Assembly (NCBI GenBank): GCA_036971475.1
Contig: JBAIZL010000066.1
Span: 70,001-134,000 of the forward strand
Reading direction: 5' to 3'
DNA length: 64,000 nucleotides
Source: Prosapia bicincta
Taxonomy: Eukaryota; Arthropoda; Insecta; Hemiptera; Cercopidae
The position numbers and the translations under genes are program-made. The notes under the pieces are model-generated. The model saw only the letters and a program-made list of their open reading frames with translations. It had not been told where the DNA came from and did no database searches. This document shows, piece by piece, positions 1 through 13,064 of the stretch; the first letter of the stretch is position 1; the number at the start of each line of letters is the position of its first letter.

Positions 1-680
1 CAGAAATACCCATTACACTGCAAAACAATACTTCAACAGTAGTGTGTAATAAACAATTCGAAATGTGTCGGAAAACAAAAATGTAAAAATAAAGCAAGCC
101 TAAATAGGTGTGAACAGTAAAAGAGATTTATTTAACCAGTTACGTTGTCAACTCGAGACTAGAGTTACTGCTACACGACTTTTTGTCGTAACTACTTTAA
201 ATGCCATAAACTATTATTGCAGTATACGCTAGTTATTAGTTTTCAATAAGTGTTGTCAACCAGAAATTAACAATGTAGTTTTCAAGTTAAGCAATACGGG
301 GCTTGGCGCCTGGCGGTGCTAAGCCCGCAACCCGCACTGCTTCTAATCGCCACCAACACGCAAGTGTTCCACGAAACCGGCATTAAGTTTTTTATACTAC
401 CCCAAAAATCGTCTAAGTTTTTTTCAAATAGAAGACAACTTTCTTATCCATAAATGTCACTCATATGATCCTGTGTGATTTAAATTGTCTTTTTTATTTA
501 TTACATTCATAGTTTAAACTAAACATTTCTCTTTAATACTCCACGTCTTGTTTTATAAAACTAGTCTTCACAAATCTCTCGTTCCTTTACCACTCTATTA
601 TTTCACACTTATTAATTTACTACTATTAATTAGAAATACAGTGTGGTTGAATATTATAATAAATACTCAAAAACCTCTCA
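1..680. other. AT-rich unique island, no gene recognised
   Basis: Unique AT-rich sequence before the first array. I see no convincing ORF. The only distinctive part is a GC-richer stretch around 296-385 with two potential RNA hairpins (299-326 and 355-368), followed by a run of six T at 388-393. The left edge of the window cuts this island, so a gene fragment extending further left cannot be excluded. Confidence 0.6.
299..326 (+). other. Potential 12-bp stem / 4-nt loop RNA hairpin
   Basis: Bases 299-310 can pair with 315-326 around a TGGC loop (311-314). All twelve pairs form if two G-U wobbles are allowed, so the fold is better in a plus-strand RNA than in DNA or the minus strand. A second small hairpin follows at 355-368 (AACAC / GCAA loop / GTGTT), and a T6 run, a possible Pol III stop, lies at 388-393. 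No known RNA family is recognised and no box A/B was identified. It may be chance. Confidence 0.3.
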
Positions 681-3676
681 ACCACAATATTCTGCAGCAC
701 AAGTTTCTATAACTTGAACCATTCATATTCTACAGCACAAGGTTTTTATCACTTGAACCATTAGTATTCTACAGTACAAGGGTTCTATCACTTCAACAAT
801 TCGTATTCTACAGGACTAGGTTTCTATTACTTCAACCATTCGTATTCTATAGGACTAGGTTTCTATTGCTTAAACCATTCATTATTCTACAGGACAAGGT
901 GTCTATAACGTGATCCATTCGTATTCTACAGGACAGGGTTTCTATCTCTTGAACCACTCATATTCTACAGCACAAGTTTTCTATCACTTGAACCATTCAT
1001 ATTCTACAGCACAAGGTTTCTATCACTTGAACCATTCGTATTCTACAGGACAGAGTTTCTATCTCGTGAACCATTCATATTCTACTGCACAAGTTTTCTA
1101 TCACTTGAGCCATTCATATTCTACAGCACAAGGTTTCTATCACTTGAACATGTCGTATTCTACAGCACAAGGTTTCTATCATTTGAACCATTCGTATTCT
1201 ACATTACAAGGTGTCTATAACATGAACCATTCGTATTCTACAGCACAAGGTTTCTATCACTTGAACCTTTCGTATTCTGCAACACATGGTTTCTATCACC
1301 TAAACCATTCGTATTCTACACGACTAGTTACTATCACTTAAACCATTCGTATTCTACAGGACAAGGTTTCTATTACTTGAACCATTCATGTTCTACAGTA
1401 CAATATTTCTATCACTTGAACCTTTCAAATTCTACAGCACAAGGTTTCTATAACTTGAATCATCCATTTTCTACAACTCAAGGTTTCTATCACTTAAACC
1501 ATTCGTATTCTACAGGACAAGGTGTCTATAACTTGAACCATTCGTATTCTACAGGACAAGGTTTCTATCTCTTGAACCATTAATATTCTACAGTACAATA
1601 TTTCTATCACTTGAACCTTTCATATTCTACAGCACAAGGTTTCTATAACTTGAATCATTCATTTTCTACAACTAAAGGTTTCTATCACTTAAACCATTCG
1701 TATTCTACAGCACAAGGTTTCTATCACTTAAACCATTCTTATTCTACAGGACAAGGTTTCCATCACTTTCACCTTTCGTATTCTACAGCACAAGGTTTCT
1801 ATCACTTAAAGTTTTCGTATTCTACAGGACAAGGTGTCTATCACTTGTACCATTTGTATATTCCCGGACAAGGTGTCTATCACTTGAACCATTCGTATTC
1901 TATATTACAAGGTGTCTATATCTTGAACCATTCGTATTATGCAGCACAAGGTTTCTATCACTTAAACCATTCATATTCTACAGGACAAGATTTCTATCAC
2001 TTAAACTTTTCGTATTCTACAGGACAAGGTGTCTATCACTTGAACCATTTGTATTCTACAGCACAAGGTTTCTATCACTTAAACAATTCGTATTCTACAG
2101 GACAAGGTTTCTTTCACTTGAACCATTCGTATTCTACAGCACAAAGTTTCTATCACTTAAACTTTTCATATTCTACAGGACAAGGTTCCTATCACCTAAA
2201 CCATTCGTATTCTACAGGACAAGGTTTCTATCACTTAAACTTTTCGTATTCTACAGGACAAGGTGTCTATCACTTGAACCATTTGTAAATTCCCGGACAA
2301 GGTGTCTATCACTTGAACCATTCGTATTCTACAGCACAAGGTTTCTATCAATTGAACCTATCGTATTCTACATTACAAGGGGTCTATAACTTGAACCATT
2401 CGTATTCTACAGGACAAGGTGTCTATAACTTGAACCAATCGTATTCTACAGGACAAGGTTTCTATCATTTAAACCCTTCATATTCTACAGCACAAGGATT
2501 CATTCACTTAAACCATTCGTATTCTATAGGACAAGGTTTCTATCACTAAAACCTTTCGTATTCTATAGCACAAGGTTTCTATCACTTAACCCATTCGTAA
2601 TCTACAGGACAAGGTTTCTTTCACTTGAACCATTCGTATTCTACAGGACAAGGTTTTTTTCACTTGAACCATTCGTATTCTACAGGACATGGTTTCTTTT
2701 ATTTGAACCATTCGTATTCTACAGAACAAGGTTTCTATCACTTAAACCTTTCGTATTCTACAGTGCAAGGTGTCTATCACTTTAACCTTTCGTATTCTAC
2801 AGAACAAGGTTTCTATCACTTGAACCATTCATATTCTACAGGACAAGGTTACTTTCACTTGAACCTTTCGTATTCTACAGGACAAGGTGTCTATCACTTT
2901 AACCTTTCGTATTCTACAGCACAAAGTTTATTTCACTTGAGCCATTTATATTCTACAGGACAAGGTTTCTTTCACTTGAACCATTCGTATTCTACAGCAC
3001 AAGGTTTCTATCACTTAAACCATTCGTATTCTACAGAACAAGGTTTCTATCACTTAAACCTTTCGTATTCTACAGGGCAAGGTGTCTATCACCTTAACCA
3101 TTCGTATTCTACAGCGCAAGGTTTCTATCACTTAACCCATTCGTATTCTACAGGACAAGGTTTCTTTCACTTGAACCATTCGTATTCTACAGGGCAAGGT
3201 TTCTATCACCTGAACCATTCATATTCTACAGAACAAGGTTTCTATCACTTAAACCTTTCGTATTCTACAGGGCAAGGTGTCTATCACCTTAACCATTCGT
3301 ATTCTACAGAACAAGGTTTCTATCACTTAAACCTTTCGTATTCTACAGGGCAAGGTGTCTATCACCTTAACCATTCGTATTCTACAGCGCAAGGTTTCTA
3401 TCACTTAACCCATTCGTATTCTACAGGACAAGGTGTCTATCACTTTAACCTTTCGTATTCTACAGCGCAAGGTTTCTATCACTTAACCCATTCGTATTCT
3501 ACAGAACAAGGTTTCTATCACTTGAACCATTCATATTCTACATGACAAGGTTTCTATCACTTGAACCATTCATAATCTACAGCACAAGGTTTCTATAACT
3601 TGAACAATTAATATTTTACAGCACAAGGTTGCTATCACTTGAACCATTCGTATTATACAGCACAAGGTTTCTATCA
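681..3676 (+). repeat. 39-bp tandem minisatellite, about 77 copies
   Basis: Head-to-tail units read like ATTCGTATTCTACAGGACAA followed by GGTTTCTATCACTTGAACC. Copies differ mainly by point changes: GGA/GCA/GAA after TTCTACA, GGTTTC versus GGTGTC, TTGAACC versus TTAAACC, and CATTCG versus CCTTTCG. Because 39 is divisible by three, one frame stays open for long runs and would encode a 13-residue repeat of the type HSYSTGQGFYHLN. That frame is interrupted by stops or a 1-bp deletion near 1341, 1583, 2288, 2549, 2600 and 3545, has no ATG at the head of its runs, and carries many replacement changes, so I treat the array as non-coding. The distal end shows recent block duplication: the GGGCAAGGTGTC variant recurs at 3075, 3270 and 3348, which are steps of 5 and 2 units. 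The first and last copies are the most decayed. Confidence 0.93.
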
Positions 3677-4727
3677 ACGTTTCGTAGCGCCATTTCCAAT
3701 TAGGGAGTAAATTCAGATAACAATGTCCCATTGGTCCACAAGGAATTCTCATTGCTTGGTCATTTATATGTAAAGGCAAAGATTGAATATCTTATCTGTG
3801 AGACCGCCGTAGGCAAGGTGTAAACTAATTAGGGTCGGGTGTAACAAGACAGAGGCCCTACTATTACGAAGGCATTGCACTACTAGCTTTCTTGGTCCAA
3901 CTTATTAGTTAATGAAAACAGTAACTTTTGCAATATTTAATGAAATAAACCAGGTTAGTAATAACTTGAATAAACTCTTGTGTTACATTCTATTAAATAA
4001 ATAAAACCTCCTAACCAGAAATACATTTCTAATCAAATAAATTTTTTTGAAAATTACGATAGTTAAGCAATGATGTTACAATAACAGCCTATTTAAGTAA
4101 AAATACTTGATGATTTAAGTAACTAATATTTATGGTAAAAGGCTTTATTTATTTAATATATCATAAAGTGCTTTCATTCAATACATTTGATATTTCCCAA
4201 TAAATATTTCGAAATTATTAAATGCACATTCATGATTAGTTGGTGATATTGGAAAGTTTTGGGACATTGTTGCGTTTTCCTTAGCAGACCTTTCTGTACA
4301 GAAATACTACACTGTGAAAGAATTTCATTATTGATCTTTATAAATGAAAAATAGCAAAAATAATATTTTTACTATCAGACAAAACGTGTTTCATGTCGAA
4401 GACGTAACCGATAATTTCCACTTATACCATGAAGGTCCCATACTTTTATTCCCCATACTAGTATTCCTACACATATCTAAAACACTTCAACATTTTAGAA
4501 CACAGAGATTTTTAAAAAAATGTATATAATTTAATGAATAAAGTAATTTGATAATGTTACAAAATTACGTGCGTTAAAAGGCCATATTGTTTAGTAGTGT
4601 CCAGTGATAAAGGGAGGTGTTCTTGTGTTATTTCTCTTCGAAATTCATCTTTCACTCTTCTTTACATTTTCATTCCTGAACATTTGTATTCCAAACTTAC
4701 TTTAACGGTCCTCGCTTCACAGGTCAT
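3677..4727. other. Unique AT-rich island between the 39-bp and 101-bp arrays
   Basis: About 1 kb of non-repetitive, AT-rich DNA. The only ATG-initiated ORF of note is 4344-4529 on the plus strand (61 codons; lysine-, phenylalanine- and leucine-rich; no recognisable domain). It is within what chance gives in sequence of this composition, so I do not call it a gene. No promoter, tRNA or transposon end was recognised. Confidence 0.6.
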
Positions 4728-7700
4728 AAAGGAACATGGCTAATTGCCCTGCCACTTTGCCGTTGCAACTAAAAGCTTCTTCAACATAATTATAATGCTT
4801 AGCTTGGGCTTATCCTTTGCTACATTCTAAAGGAACATCGCTAATTGCCCTGCCACTTTGCCGTTGCAACTAAAAGCGTCTTCAACATAATTATAATGCT
4901 TAGCTTGGACTTATCCTTTGCTACATTCTAAAGGAACATCGCTAATTGCCCTGCCACTTTGCCGTTGCAACTAAAAGCTTCTTCAACATAATTATAATGC
5001 TTAGCTTGGACTTATCCTTTGCTACATTCTAAAGGAACATCGCTAATTGCCCTGCCACTTTGCCGTTGCAACTAAAAGCTTCTTCAACATAATTATAATG
5101 CTTAGCTTGGACTTATCCTTTGCTACATTCTAAAGGAACATCGCTAATTGCCCTGCCTCTTTGTCGTTGCAACTAAAAGCTTCTTCAACATAATTATAAT
5201 GTTTAGCTTGGACTTATCCTTTGCTACATTCTAAAGGAACATCGCTAATTGAACTGCCTCCTTGCCGTTGCAACTAAAAGCTTCTTCAACATAATTATAA
5301 TGTTTAGCTTGGACTTATCCTTTGCTACATTTTAAAGGAACATCGCTAATTGCCCTGCCTCTTTGTCGTTGCAACTAAAAGCTTCTTCAACATAATTATA
5401 ATGCTTAGCTTGGACTTATCCTTTGCTACATTCTAAAGGAACATCGCTAATTGCCCTGCATCTTTACCGTTGCAACTAAAATCTTCTTCAACATAATTAT
5501 AATGCTTAGCTTGGACTTATCCTTTGCTACATTCTAAAGGAACATCGCTAATTGCCCTGCCTCTTTGCCGTTGCAACTAAAATCTTCTTCAACATAATTA
5601 TAATGCTTAGCTTGGACTTATCCTTTGCTACATTCTAAAGGAACATCGCTAATTGCCCTGCCTCTTTGCGTTGCAACTAAAATCTTCTTCAACATAATTA
5701 TAATGCTTAGCTTGGACTTATCCTTTGCTACATTCTAAAGGAACATCGCTAATTGCCCTGCCTCTTTGCGTTGCAACTAAATTCTTCTTCAACATAATTA
5801 TAATGCTTAGCTTGGACTTATCCTTTGCTACATTCTAAAGGACATCGCTAATTGCCCTGCCTCTTTGCCGTTGCAACTAAAATCTTCTTCAACATAATTA
5901 TAATGCTTAGCTTGGACTTATCCTTGGCTACATTCTAAAGGAACATCGCTAATTGCCCTGCCTCTTTGCCGTTGCAACTAAAATCTTCTTCAACATAATT
6001 ATAATGCTTAGCTTGGACTTATCCTTTGCTACATTCTAAAGGAACATCGCTAATTGCCCTGCCTCTTTGCCGTTGCAACTAAATTCTTCTTCAGCATAAT
6101 TATAATGCTTAGCTTGGACTTATCCTTTGCTACATTCTTAAGGAACATCGCTAATTGCCCTGCCTCTTTGCCGTTGCAACTAAAATCTTCTTCAACATAA
6201 TTATAATGCTTAGCTTGGACTTATCCTTTGCTACATTCTAAAGGAACATCGCTAATTGCCCTGCCTCTTTGCCGTTGCAACTAAAAGCTTCTTCAACATA
6301 ATTATAATGCTTAGCTTGGACTTATCCTTGGCTACATTCTAAAGGAACATCGCTAATTGCCCTGCCTCTTTGCCGTTGCAACTAAAATCTTCTTCAACAT
6401 AATTATAATGCTTAGCTTGGACTTATCCTTGGCTACATTCTAAAGGAACATCGCTAATTGCCCTGCCTCTTTGCCGTTGCAACTAAAAGCTTCTTCAACA
6501 TAATTATAATGCTTAGCTTGGACTTATCCTTTGCTACATTCTAAAGGAACATCGCTAATTGCCCTGCCTCTTTGCCGTTGCCACTAAAATCTTCTTCAAC
6601 ATAATTATAAAGCTTAGCTTGGACTTATCCTTTGCTACATTCTAAAGGAACATCGCTAATTGCCCTGCCTCTTTGCCGTTGCAACTAAAAGCTTCTTCAA
6701 CATAATTATAATGCTTAGCTTGGACTTATCCTTGGCTACATTCTAAAGGAACATCGCTAATTGCCCTGCCTCTTTGCCGTTGCAACTAAAATCTTCTTCA
6801 ACATAATTATAATGCTTAGCTTGGACTTATCCTTTGCTACATTCTAAAGGAACATCGCTAATTGCCCTGCCTGTTTGCCGTTGCATCTAAAATCTTCTTC
6901 AACATAATTATAATGCTTAGCTTGGACTTATCCTTGGCTACATTCTAAAGGAACATCGCTAATTGCCCTGCCTCTTTGCCGTTGCAACTAAAATCTTCTT
7001 CAACATAATTATAATGCTTAGCTTGGACTTATCCTTTGCTACATTCTAAAGGACACATCGCTAATTGCCCTGCCTCTTTGCCGTTGCAACTAAAAGCTTC
7101 TTCAACATAATTATAATGCTTAGCTTGGACTTATCCTTTGCTACATTCTAAAGGAACATCGCTAATTGCCCTGCCACTTTGCCGTTGCAACTAAAAGCTT
7201 CTTCAACATAATTATAATGCTTAGCTTGGACTTATCCTTTGCTACATTCTAAAGGAACATCGCTAATTGCCCTGCCTCTTTGCCGTTGCAACTAAAATCT
7301 TCAACATAATTATAATGCTTAGCTTGGACTTATCCTTGGCTACATTCTAAAGGAACATCGCTAATTGCCCTGCCTCTTTGCCGTTGCAACTAAAATCTTC
7401 TTCAACATAATTATAATGTTTAGCTTGGACTTATCCTTGGCTACATTCTAAAGGAACATCGCTAATTGCCCTGCCTCTTTGCCGTTGCAACCAAAAGCTT
7501 CTTCAACATAATTATAATACGTAGCTTGGACTTATCCTTGGCTACATTCTAAAGGAACGTCGCTAATTGCCCTGCCTCTTTGCCGTTGCAACTAAAAGCT
7601 TCTTCAACATAATTATAATGCTTAGCTTGGACTTATCCATGGCTACATTCTAAAGGAACGTCGCTAATTGCCCTGCCTCTTTGCCGTTGCAACTAAAAGC

Positions 7701-10700
7701 TTCTTCAACATAATTATAATGCTTAGCTTGGACTTATCCTTGGCTACATTCTAAAGGAACATCGCTAATTGCCCTGCCTCTTTGCCGTTGCAACTAAAAG
7801 CTTCTTCAATATAATTATAATGCTTAGCTTGGACTTATCCTTGGCTACATTCTAAAGGAACGTCGCTAATTGCCCTGCCTCTTTGCCGTTGCAACTAAAA
7901 GCTTCTTCAACATAATTATAATGCTTAGCTTGGACTTATCCTTGGCTACATTCTAAAGGAACGTCGCTAATTGCCCTGCCTCTTTGCCGTTGCAACTAAA
8001 ATCTTCTTCAACATAATTATAATGCTTAGCTTGGACTTATCCTTGGCTACATTCTAAAGGAACATCGCTAATTGCCCTGCCTCTTTGCCGTTGCAACTAA
8101 AATCTTCTTCAACATAATTATAATGCTTAGCTTGGACTTATCCTTGGCTACATTCTAAAGGAACATCGCTAATTGCCCTGCCTCTTTGCCGTTGCAACTA
8201 AAAGCTTCTTCAACATAATTATAATGCTTAGCTTGGACTTATCCTTTGCTACATTCTAAAGGAACATCGCTAATTGCCCTGCCTCTTTGCCGTTGCAACT
8301 AAAAGCTTCTTTAACATAATTATAATGTTTAGCTTGGACTTATCCTTTGCTACATTCTAAAGGACACATCGCTAGTTGCCCTGCCTCTTTGCCGTTGCAA
8401 CTAAAAGCTTCTTCAACGTAATTATAATGCTTAGCTTGGACTTATCCTTTGCTACATTCTAAAGGAACATCGCTAATTGCCCTGCCACTTTGCCGTTGCA
8501 ACTAAAAGCTTCTTCAACATAATTATAATGCTTAGCTTGGACTTATCCTTGGCTACATTCTAAAGGAACGTCGCTAATTGCCCTGCCTCTTTGCCGTTGC
8601 AACTAAAAGCTTCTTCAACATAATTATAATGCTTAGCTTGGACTTATCCTTGGCTACATTCTAAAGGAACGTCGCTAATTGCCCTGCCTCTTTGCCGTTG
8701 CAACTAAAAGCTTCTTCAACATAATTATAATGCTTAGCTTGGACTTATCCTTGGCTACATTCTAAAGGAACATCGCTAATTGCCCTGCCTCTTTGCTGTT
8801 GCAACTAAAAGCTTCTTCAACATAATTATAATGCTTAGCTTGGACTTATCCTTGGCTACATTCTAAAGGAACGTCGCTAATTGCCCTGCCTCTTTGCCGT
8901 TGCAACTAAAAGCTTCTTCAACATAATTATAATGCTTAGCTTGGACTTATCCTTGGCTACATTCTAAAGGAACGTCGCTAATTGCCCTGCCTCTTTGCCG
9001 TTGCAACTAAAATCTTCTTCAACATAATTATAATGCTTAGCTTGGACTTATCCTTGGCTACATTCTAAAGGAACATCGCTAATTGCCCTGCCTCTTTGCC
9101 GTTGCAACTAAAATCTTCTTCAACATAATTATAATGCTTAGCTTGGACTTATCCTTGGCTACATTCTAAAGGAACATCGCTAATTGCCCTGCCTCTTTGC
9201 CGTTGCAACTAAAAGCTTCTTCAACATAATTATAATGCTTAGCTTGGACTTATCCTTGGCTACATTCTAAAGGAACGTCGCTAATTGCCCTGCCTCTTTG
9301 CCGTTGCAACTAAAAGCTTCTTCAACATAATTATAATGCTTAGCTTGGACTTATCCTTGGCTACATTCTAAAGGAACGTCGCTAATTGCCCTGCCTCTTT
9401 GCCGTTGCAACTAAAAGCTTCTTCAACATAATTATAATGCTTAGCTTGGACTTATCCTTGGCTACATTCTAAAAGAACGTCGCTAATTGCCCTGCTTCTT
9501 TGCCGTTGCAACTAAAAGCTTCTTCAACATAATTATAATGCTTAGCTTGGACTTATCCTTGGCTACATTCTAAAGGAACGTCGCTAATTGCCCTGCTTCT
9601 TTGCCGTTGCAACTAAAATCTTCAACATAATTATAATGCTTAGCTTGGACTTATCCTTGGCTACATTCTAAAGGAACATCGCTAATTGCCCTGCCTCTTT
9701 GCCGTTGCAACTAAAATCTTCTTCAACATAATTATAATGTTTAGCTTGGACTTATCCTTGGCTACATTCTAAAGGAACATCGCTAATTGCCCTGCCTCTT
9801 TGCCGTTGCAACTAAAAGCTTCTTCAACATAATTATAATGCTTAGCTTATACTTATCCTTTGCTACATTCTAAAGGAACATCGCTAATTGCCCTGCCACT
9901 TTGCCGTTGCAACTAAAAGCTTCTTCAACATAATTATAATGTTTAGCTTGGACTTATCCTTTGCTACATTCTAAAGGACACATCGCTAATTGCCCTGCCT
10001 CTTTGCCGTTGCAACTAAAAGCTTCTTCAACGTAATTATAATGCTTAGCTTGGACTTATCCTTTGCTACATTCTAAAGGAACATCGCTAATTGCCCTGCC
10101 ACTTTGCCGTTGCAACTAAAAGCTTCTTCAACATAATTATAATGCATAGCTTGGACTTATCCTTGGCTACATTCTAAAGGAACGTCGCTAATTGCCCTGC
10201 CTCTTTGCCGTTGCAACTAAAAGCTTCTTCAACATAATTATAATGCTTAGCTTGGACTTATCCTTGGCTACATTCTAAAGGAACGTCGCTAATTGCCCTG
10301 CCTCTTTGCCGTTGCAACTAAAAGCTTCTTCAACATAATTATAATGCTTAGCTTGGACTTATCCTTGGCTACATTCTAAAGGAACGTCGCTAATTGCCCT
10401 GCCTCTTTGCCGTTGCAACTAAAAGCTTCTTCAACATAATTATAATGCTTAGCTTGGACTTATCCTTGGCTACATTCTAAAGGAACATCGCTAATTGCCC
10501 TGCCTCTTTGCCGTTGCAACTAAAAGCTTCTTCAATATAATTATAATGCTTAGCTTGGACTTATCCTTGGCTACATTCTAAAGGAACGTCGCTAATTGCC
10601 CTGCCTCTTTGCCGTTGCAACTAAAAGCTTCTTCAACATAATTATAATGCTTAGCTTGGACTTATCCTTGGCTACATTCTAAAGGAACGTCGCTAATTGC

Positions 10701-12340
10701 CCTGCCTCTTTGCCGTTGCAACTAAAATCTTCTTCAACATAATTATAATGCTTAGCTTGGACTTATCCTTGGCTACATTCTAAAGGAACATCGCTAATTG
10801 CCCTGACTCTTTGCCGTTGCAACTAAAATCTTCTTCAACATAATTATAATGCTTAGCTTGGACTTATCCTTGGCTACATTCTAAAGGAACATCGCTAATT
10901 GCCCTGCCTCTTTGCCGTTGCAACTAAAAGCTTCTTCAACATAATTATAATGCTTAGCTTGGACTTATCCTTTGCTACATTCTAAAGGAACGTCGCTAAT
11001 TGCCCTGCCTCTTTGCCGTTGCAACTAAAAGCTTCTTCAACATAATTATAATGCTTAGCTTGGACTTATCCTTGGCTACATTCTAAAGGAACATCGCTAA
11101 TTGCCCTGCCTCTTTGCTGTTGCAACTAAAAGCTTCTTCAACATAATTATAATGCTTAGCTTGGACTTATCCTTGGCTACATTCTAAAGGAACGTCGCTA
11201 ATTGCCCTGCCTCTTTGCCGTTGCAACTAAAAGCTTCTTCAACATAATTATAATGCTTAGCTTGGACTTATCCTTGGCTACATTCTAAAGGAATGTCGCT
11301 AATTGCCCTGCCTCTTTGCCGTTGCAACTAAAATCTTCTTCAACATAATTATAATGCTTAGCTTGGACTTATCCTTGGCTACATTCTAAAGGAACATCGC
11401 TAATTGCCCTGCCTCTTTGCCGTTGCAACTAAAATCTTCTTCAACATAATTATAATGCTTAGCTTGGACTTATCCTTGGCTACATTCTAAAGGAACATCG
11501 CTAATTGCCCTGCCTCTTTGCCGTTGCAACTAAAAGCTTCTTCAACATAATTATAATGCTTAGCTTGGACTTATCCTTGGCTACATTCTAAAGGAACGTC
11601 GCTAATTGCCCTGCCTCTTTGCCGTTGCAACTAAAAGCTTCTTCAACATAATTATAATGCTTAGCTTGGACGTATCCTTGGCTACATTCTAAAGGAACGT
11701 CGCTAATTGCCCTGCCTCTTTGCCGTTGCAACTAAAAGCTTCTTCAACATAATTATAATGCTTAGCTTGGACTTATCCTTGGCTACATTCTAAAGGAACG
11801 TCGCTAATTGCCCTGCCTCTTTGCCGTTGCAACTAAAAGCTTCTTCAACATAATTATAATGCTTAGCTTGGACTTATCCTTGGCTACATTCTAAAGGAAC
11901 GTCGCTAATTGCCCTGCTTCTTTGCCGTTGCAACTAAAAGCTTCTTCAACATAATTATAATGCTTAGCTTGGACTTATCCTTGGCTACATTCTAAAGGAA
12001 CGTCGCTAATTGCCCTGCCTCTTTGCCGTTGCAACTAAAAGCTTCTTCAACATAATTATAATGCTTAGCTTGGACTTATCCTTGGCTACATTCTAAAGGA
12101 ACGTCGCTAATTGCCCTGCTTCTTTGCCGTTGCAACTAAAAGCTTCTTCAACATAATTATAATGCTTAGCTTGGACTTATCCTTGGCTACATTCTAAAGG
12201 AACGTCGCTAATTGCCCTGCCTCTTTGCCGTTGCAACTAAAAGCTTCTTCAACATAATTATAATGCTTAGCTTGGACTTATCCTTGGCTACAATCTAAAG
12301 GAACGTCGCTAATTGCCCTGCCACTTTGTCGTTGCAACTA
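4728..12340 (+). repeat. 101-bp tandem satellite, about 75 copies
   Basis: Direct head-to-tail monomers begin AAAGGAACATCGCTAATTGC, run through GCCGTTGCAACTAAAAGCTT and end TTGGCTACATTCT. Monomer spacing is 101 bp (for example starts at 4728, 4829 and 4930), with rare 1-3 bp indels. Diagnostic sites vary along the array. The left part carries CTTTGCTACATT and ACATCG; the right part mostly carries CTTGGCTACATT and ACGTCG. AAGCTT versus ATCTT is mosaic. The CCACTTTG variant marks both array ends and a few interior copies. Shared rare variants show segmental amplification: GGACACATCG at 7051, 8362 and 9976; a 3-bp deletion at 7294 and 9615; CTTTGCTGTT at 8791 and 11112. The array starts and stops sharply. 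No function is known, and AAGCTT (HindIII) sites should give a partial ladder. Confidence 0.97.
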
Positions 12341-12794
12341 CGCACATTCAGTATTCTTAAGTGAGAAATCAACAAACAATTGTTTCCAAACAACCAAAGT
12401 TTTACACGAATTTGGTTTTACATATAAGTACAAAATCACATTGATTTTCTTTAAAATGTGCGTTTTATTGTAATCAATGTTTTTTCGAGACACTAAAACA
12501 CTAATAGAAAACTTTGCCTGGAATTAATATTGAATTTCTTATAGTTAGCAGGAGGCATGCAATAAGGTTTTCACTCTACACAAACTTAGACATTTTTCAC
12601 AATTTACCCAAAGTATATTTTTACAACTTTCTTTCATTTATGCTAAAACGTACAATTCGCTTTGTACATGCAGAGATTACATAACGAAACGAAAATGCTA
12701 CTGTGAAAATTTAGAGTCGAAAATACAATGCAATTGTTTTCAATATTTATGAAATATTGCATAAAATGTGGACGCATTACTAGGCGGAGCTGTT

Positions 12795-13064
12795 TTAAAT
12801 TAAGTAAAGTGAGAAGTCATAGAAGAATGGCCTCTCATCATACGTCCCAAATAGCACGCGTGACACCATAAAATAATAAACATTAGGAACCAGGTATCTG
12901 AACATGTTTAGAAGCAGATCCGCAAAGACTCTATAGCCTTCACCCATTCGACTTGGTATTAAGGTGACTGTTTTCTTATGGATCTCAACATGCTCCGCAG
13001 AACCTCGTCGGGAAGTAATATACACAAGTTCATGGAGAACGACAAAGTCCCGGGTCGCTGTCAT
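12795..13064 (-). CDS. Hypothetical ORF, 89 codons from ATG
   Basis: I do not recognise this protein. The ORF opens two codons upstream with TTG, but the first ATG (reading MTATRDF...) gives 89 residues and ends at a stop just after a short hydrophobic C-terminus. The translation has an N-terminal half rich in charged and polar residues (…VEIHKKTVTLIPSRMGEG…) and a C-terminal half rich in aromatic and hydrophobic residues (…FRYLVPNVYYFMVSRVLFG…), which could be one weak membrane segment. Composition looks more protein-like than other ORFs here, but there is no domain, no clear splice site pair and no neighbour to support it. It could be a decayed transposon fragment, an exon or chance. Confidence 0.18.
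   Translation of the reverse strand: MTATRDFVVLHELVYITSRRGSAEHVEIHKKTVTLIPSRMGEGYRVFADLLLNMFRYLVPNVYYFMVSRVLFGTYDERPFFYDFSLYLI

Noticed and set aside
3570..3779. Minus-strand 69-codon ORF at the end of the 39-bp array
   Set aside because: Its C-terminal half is the reverse reading of 39-bp units, which lack stops in one minus frame when TTGAAC is present.
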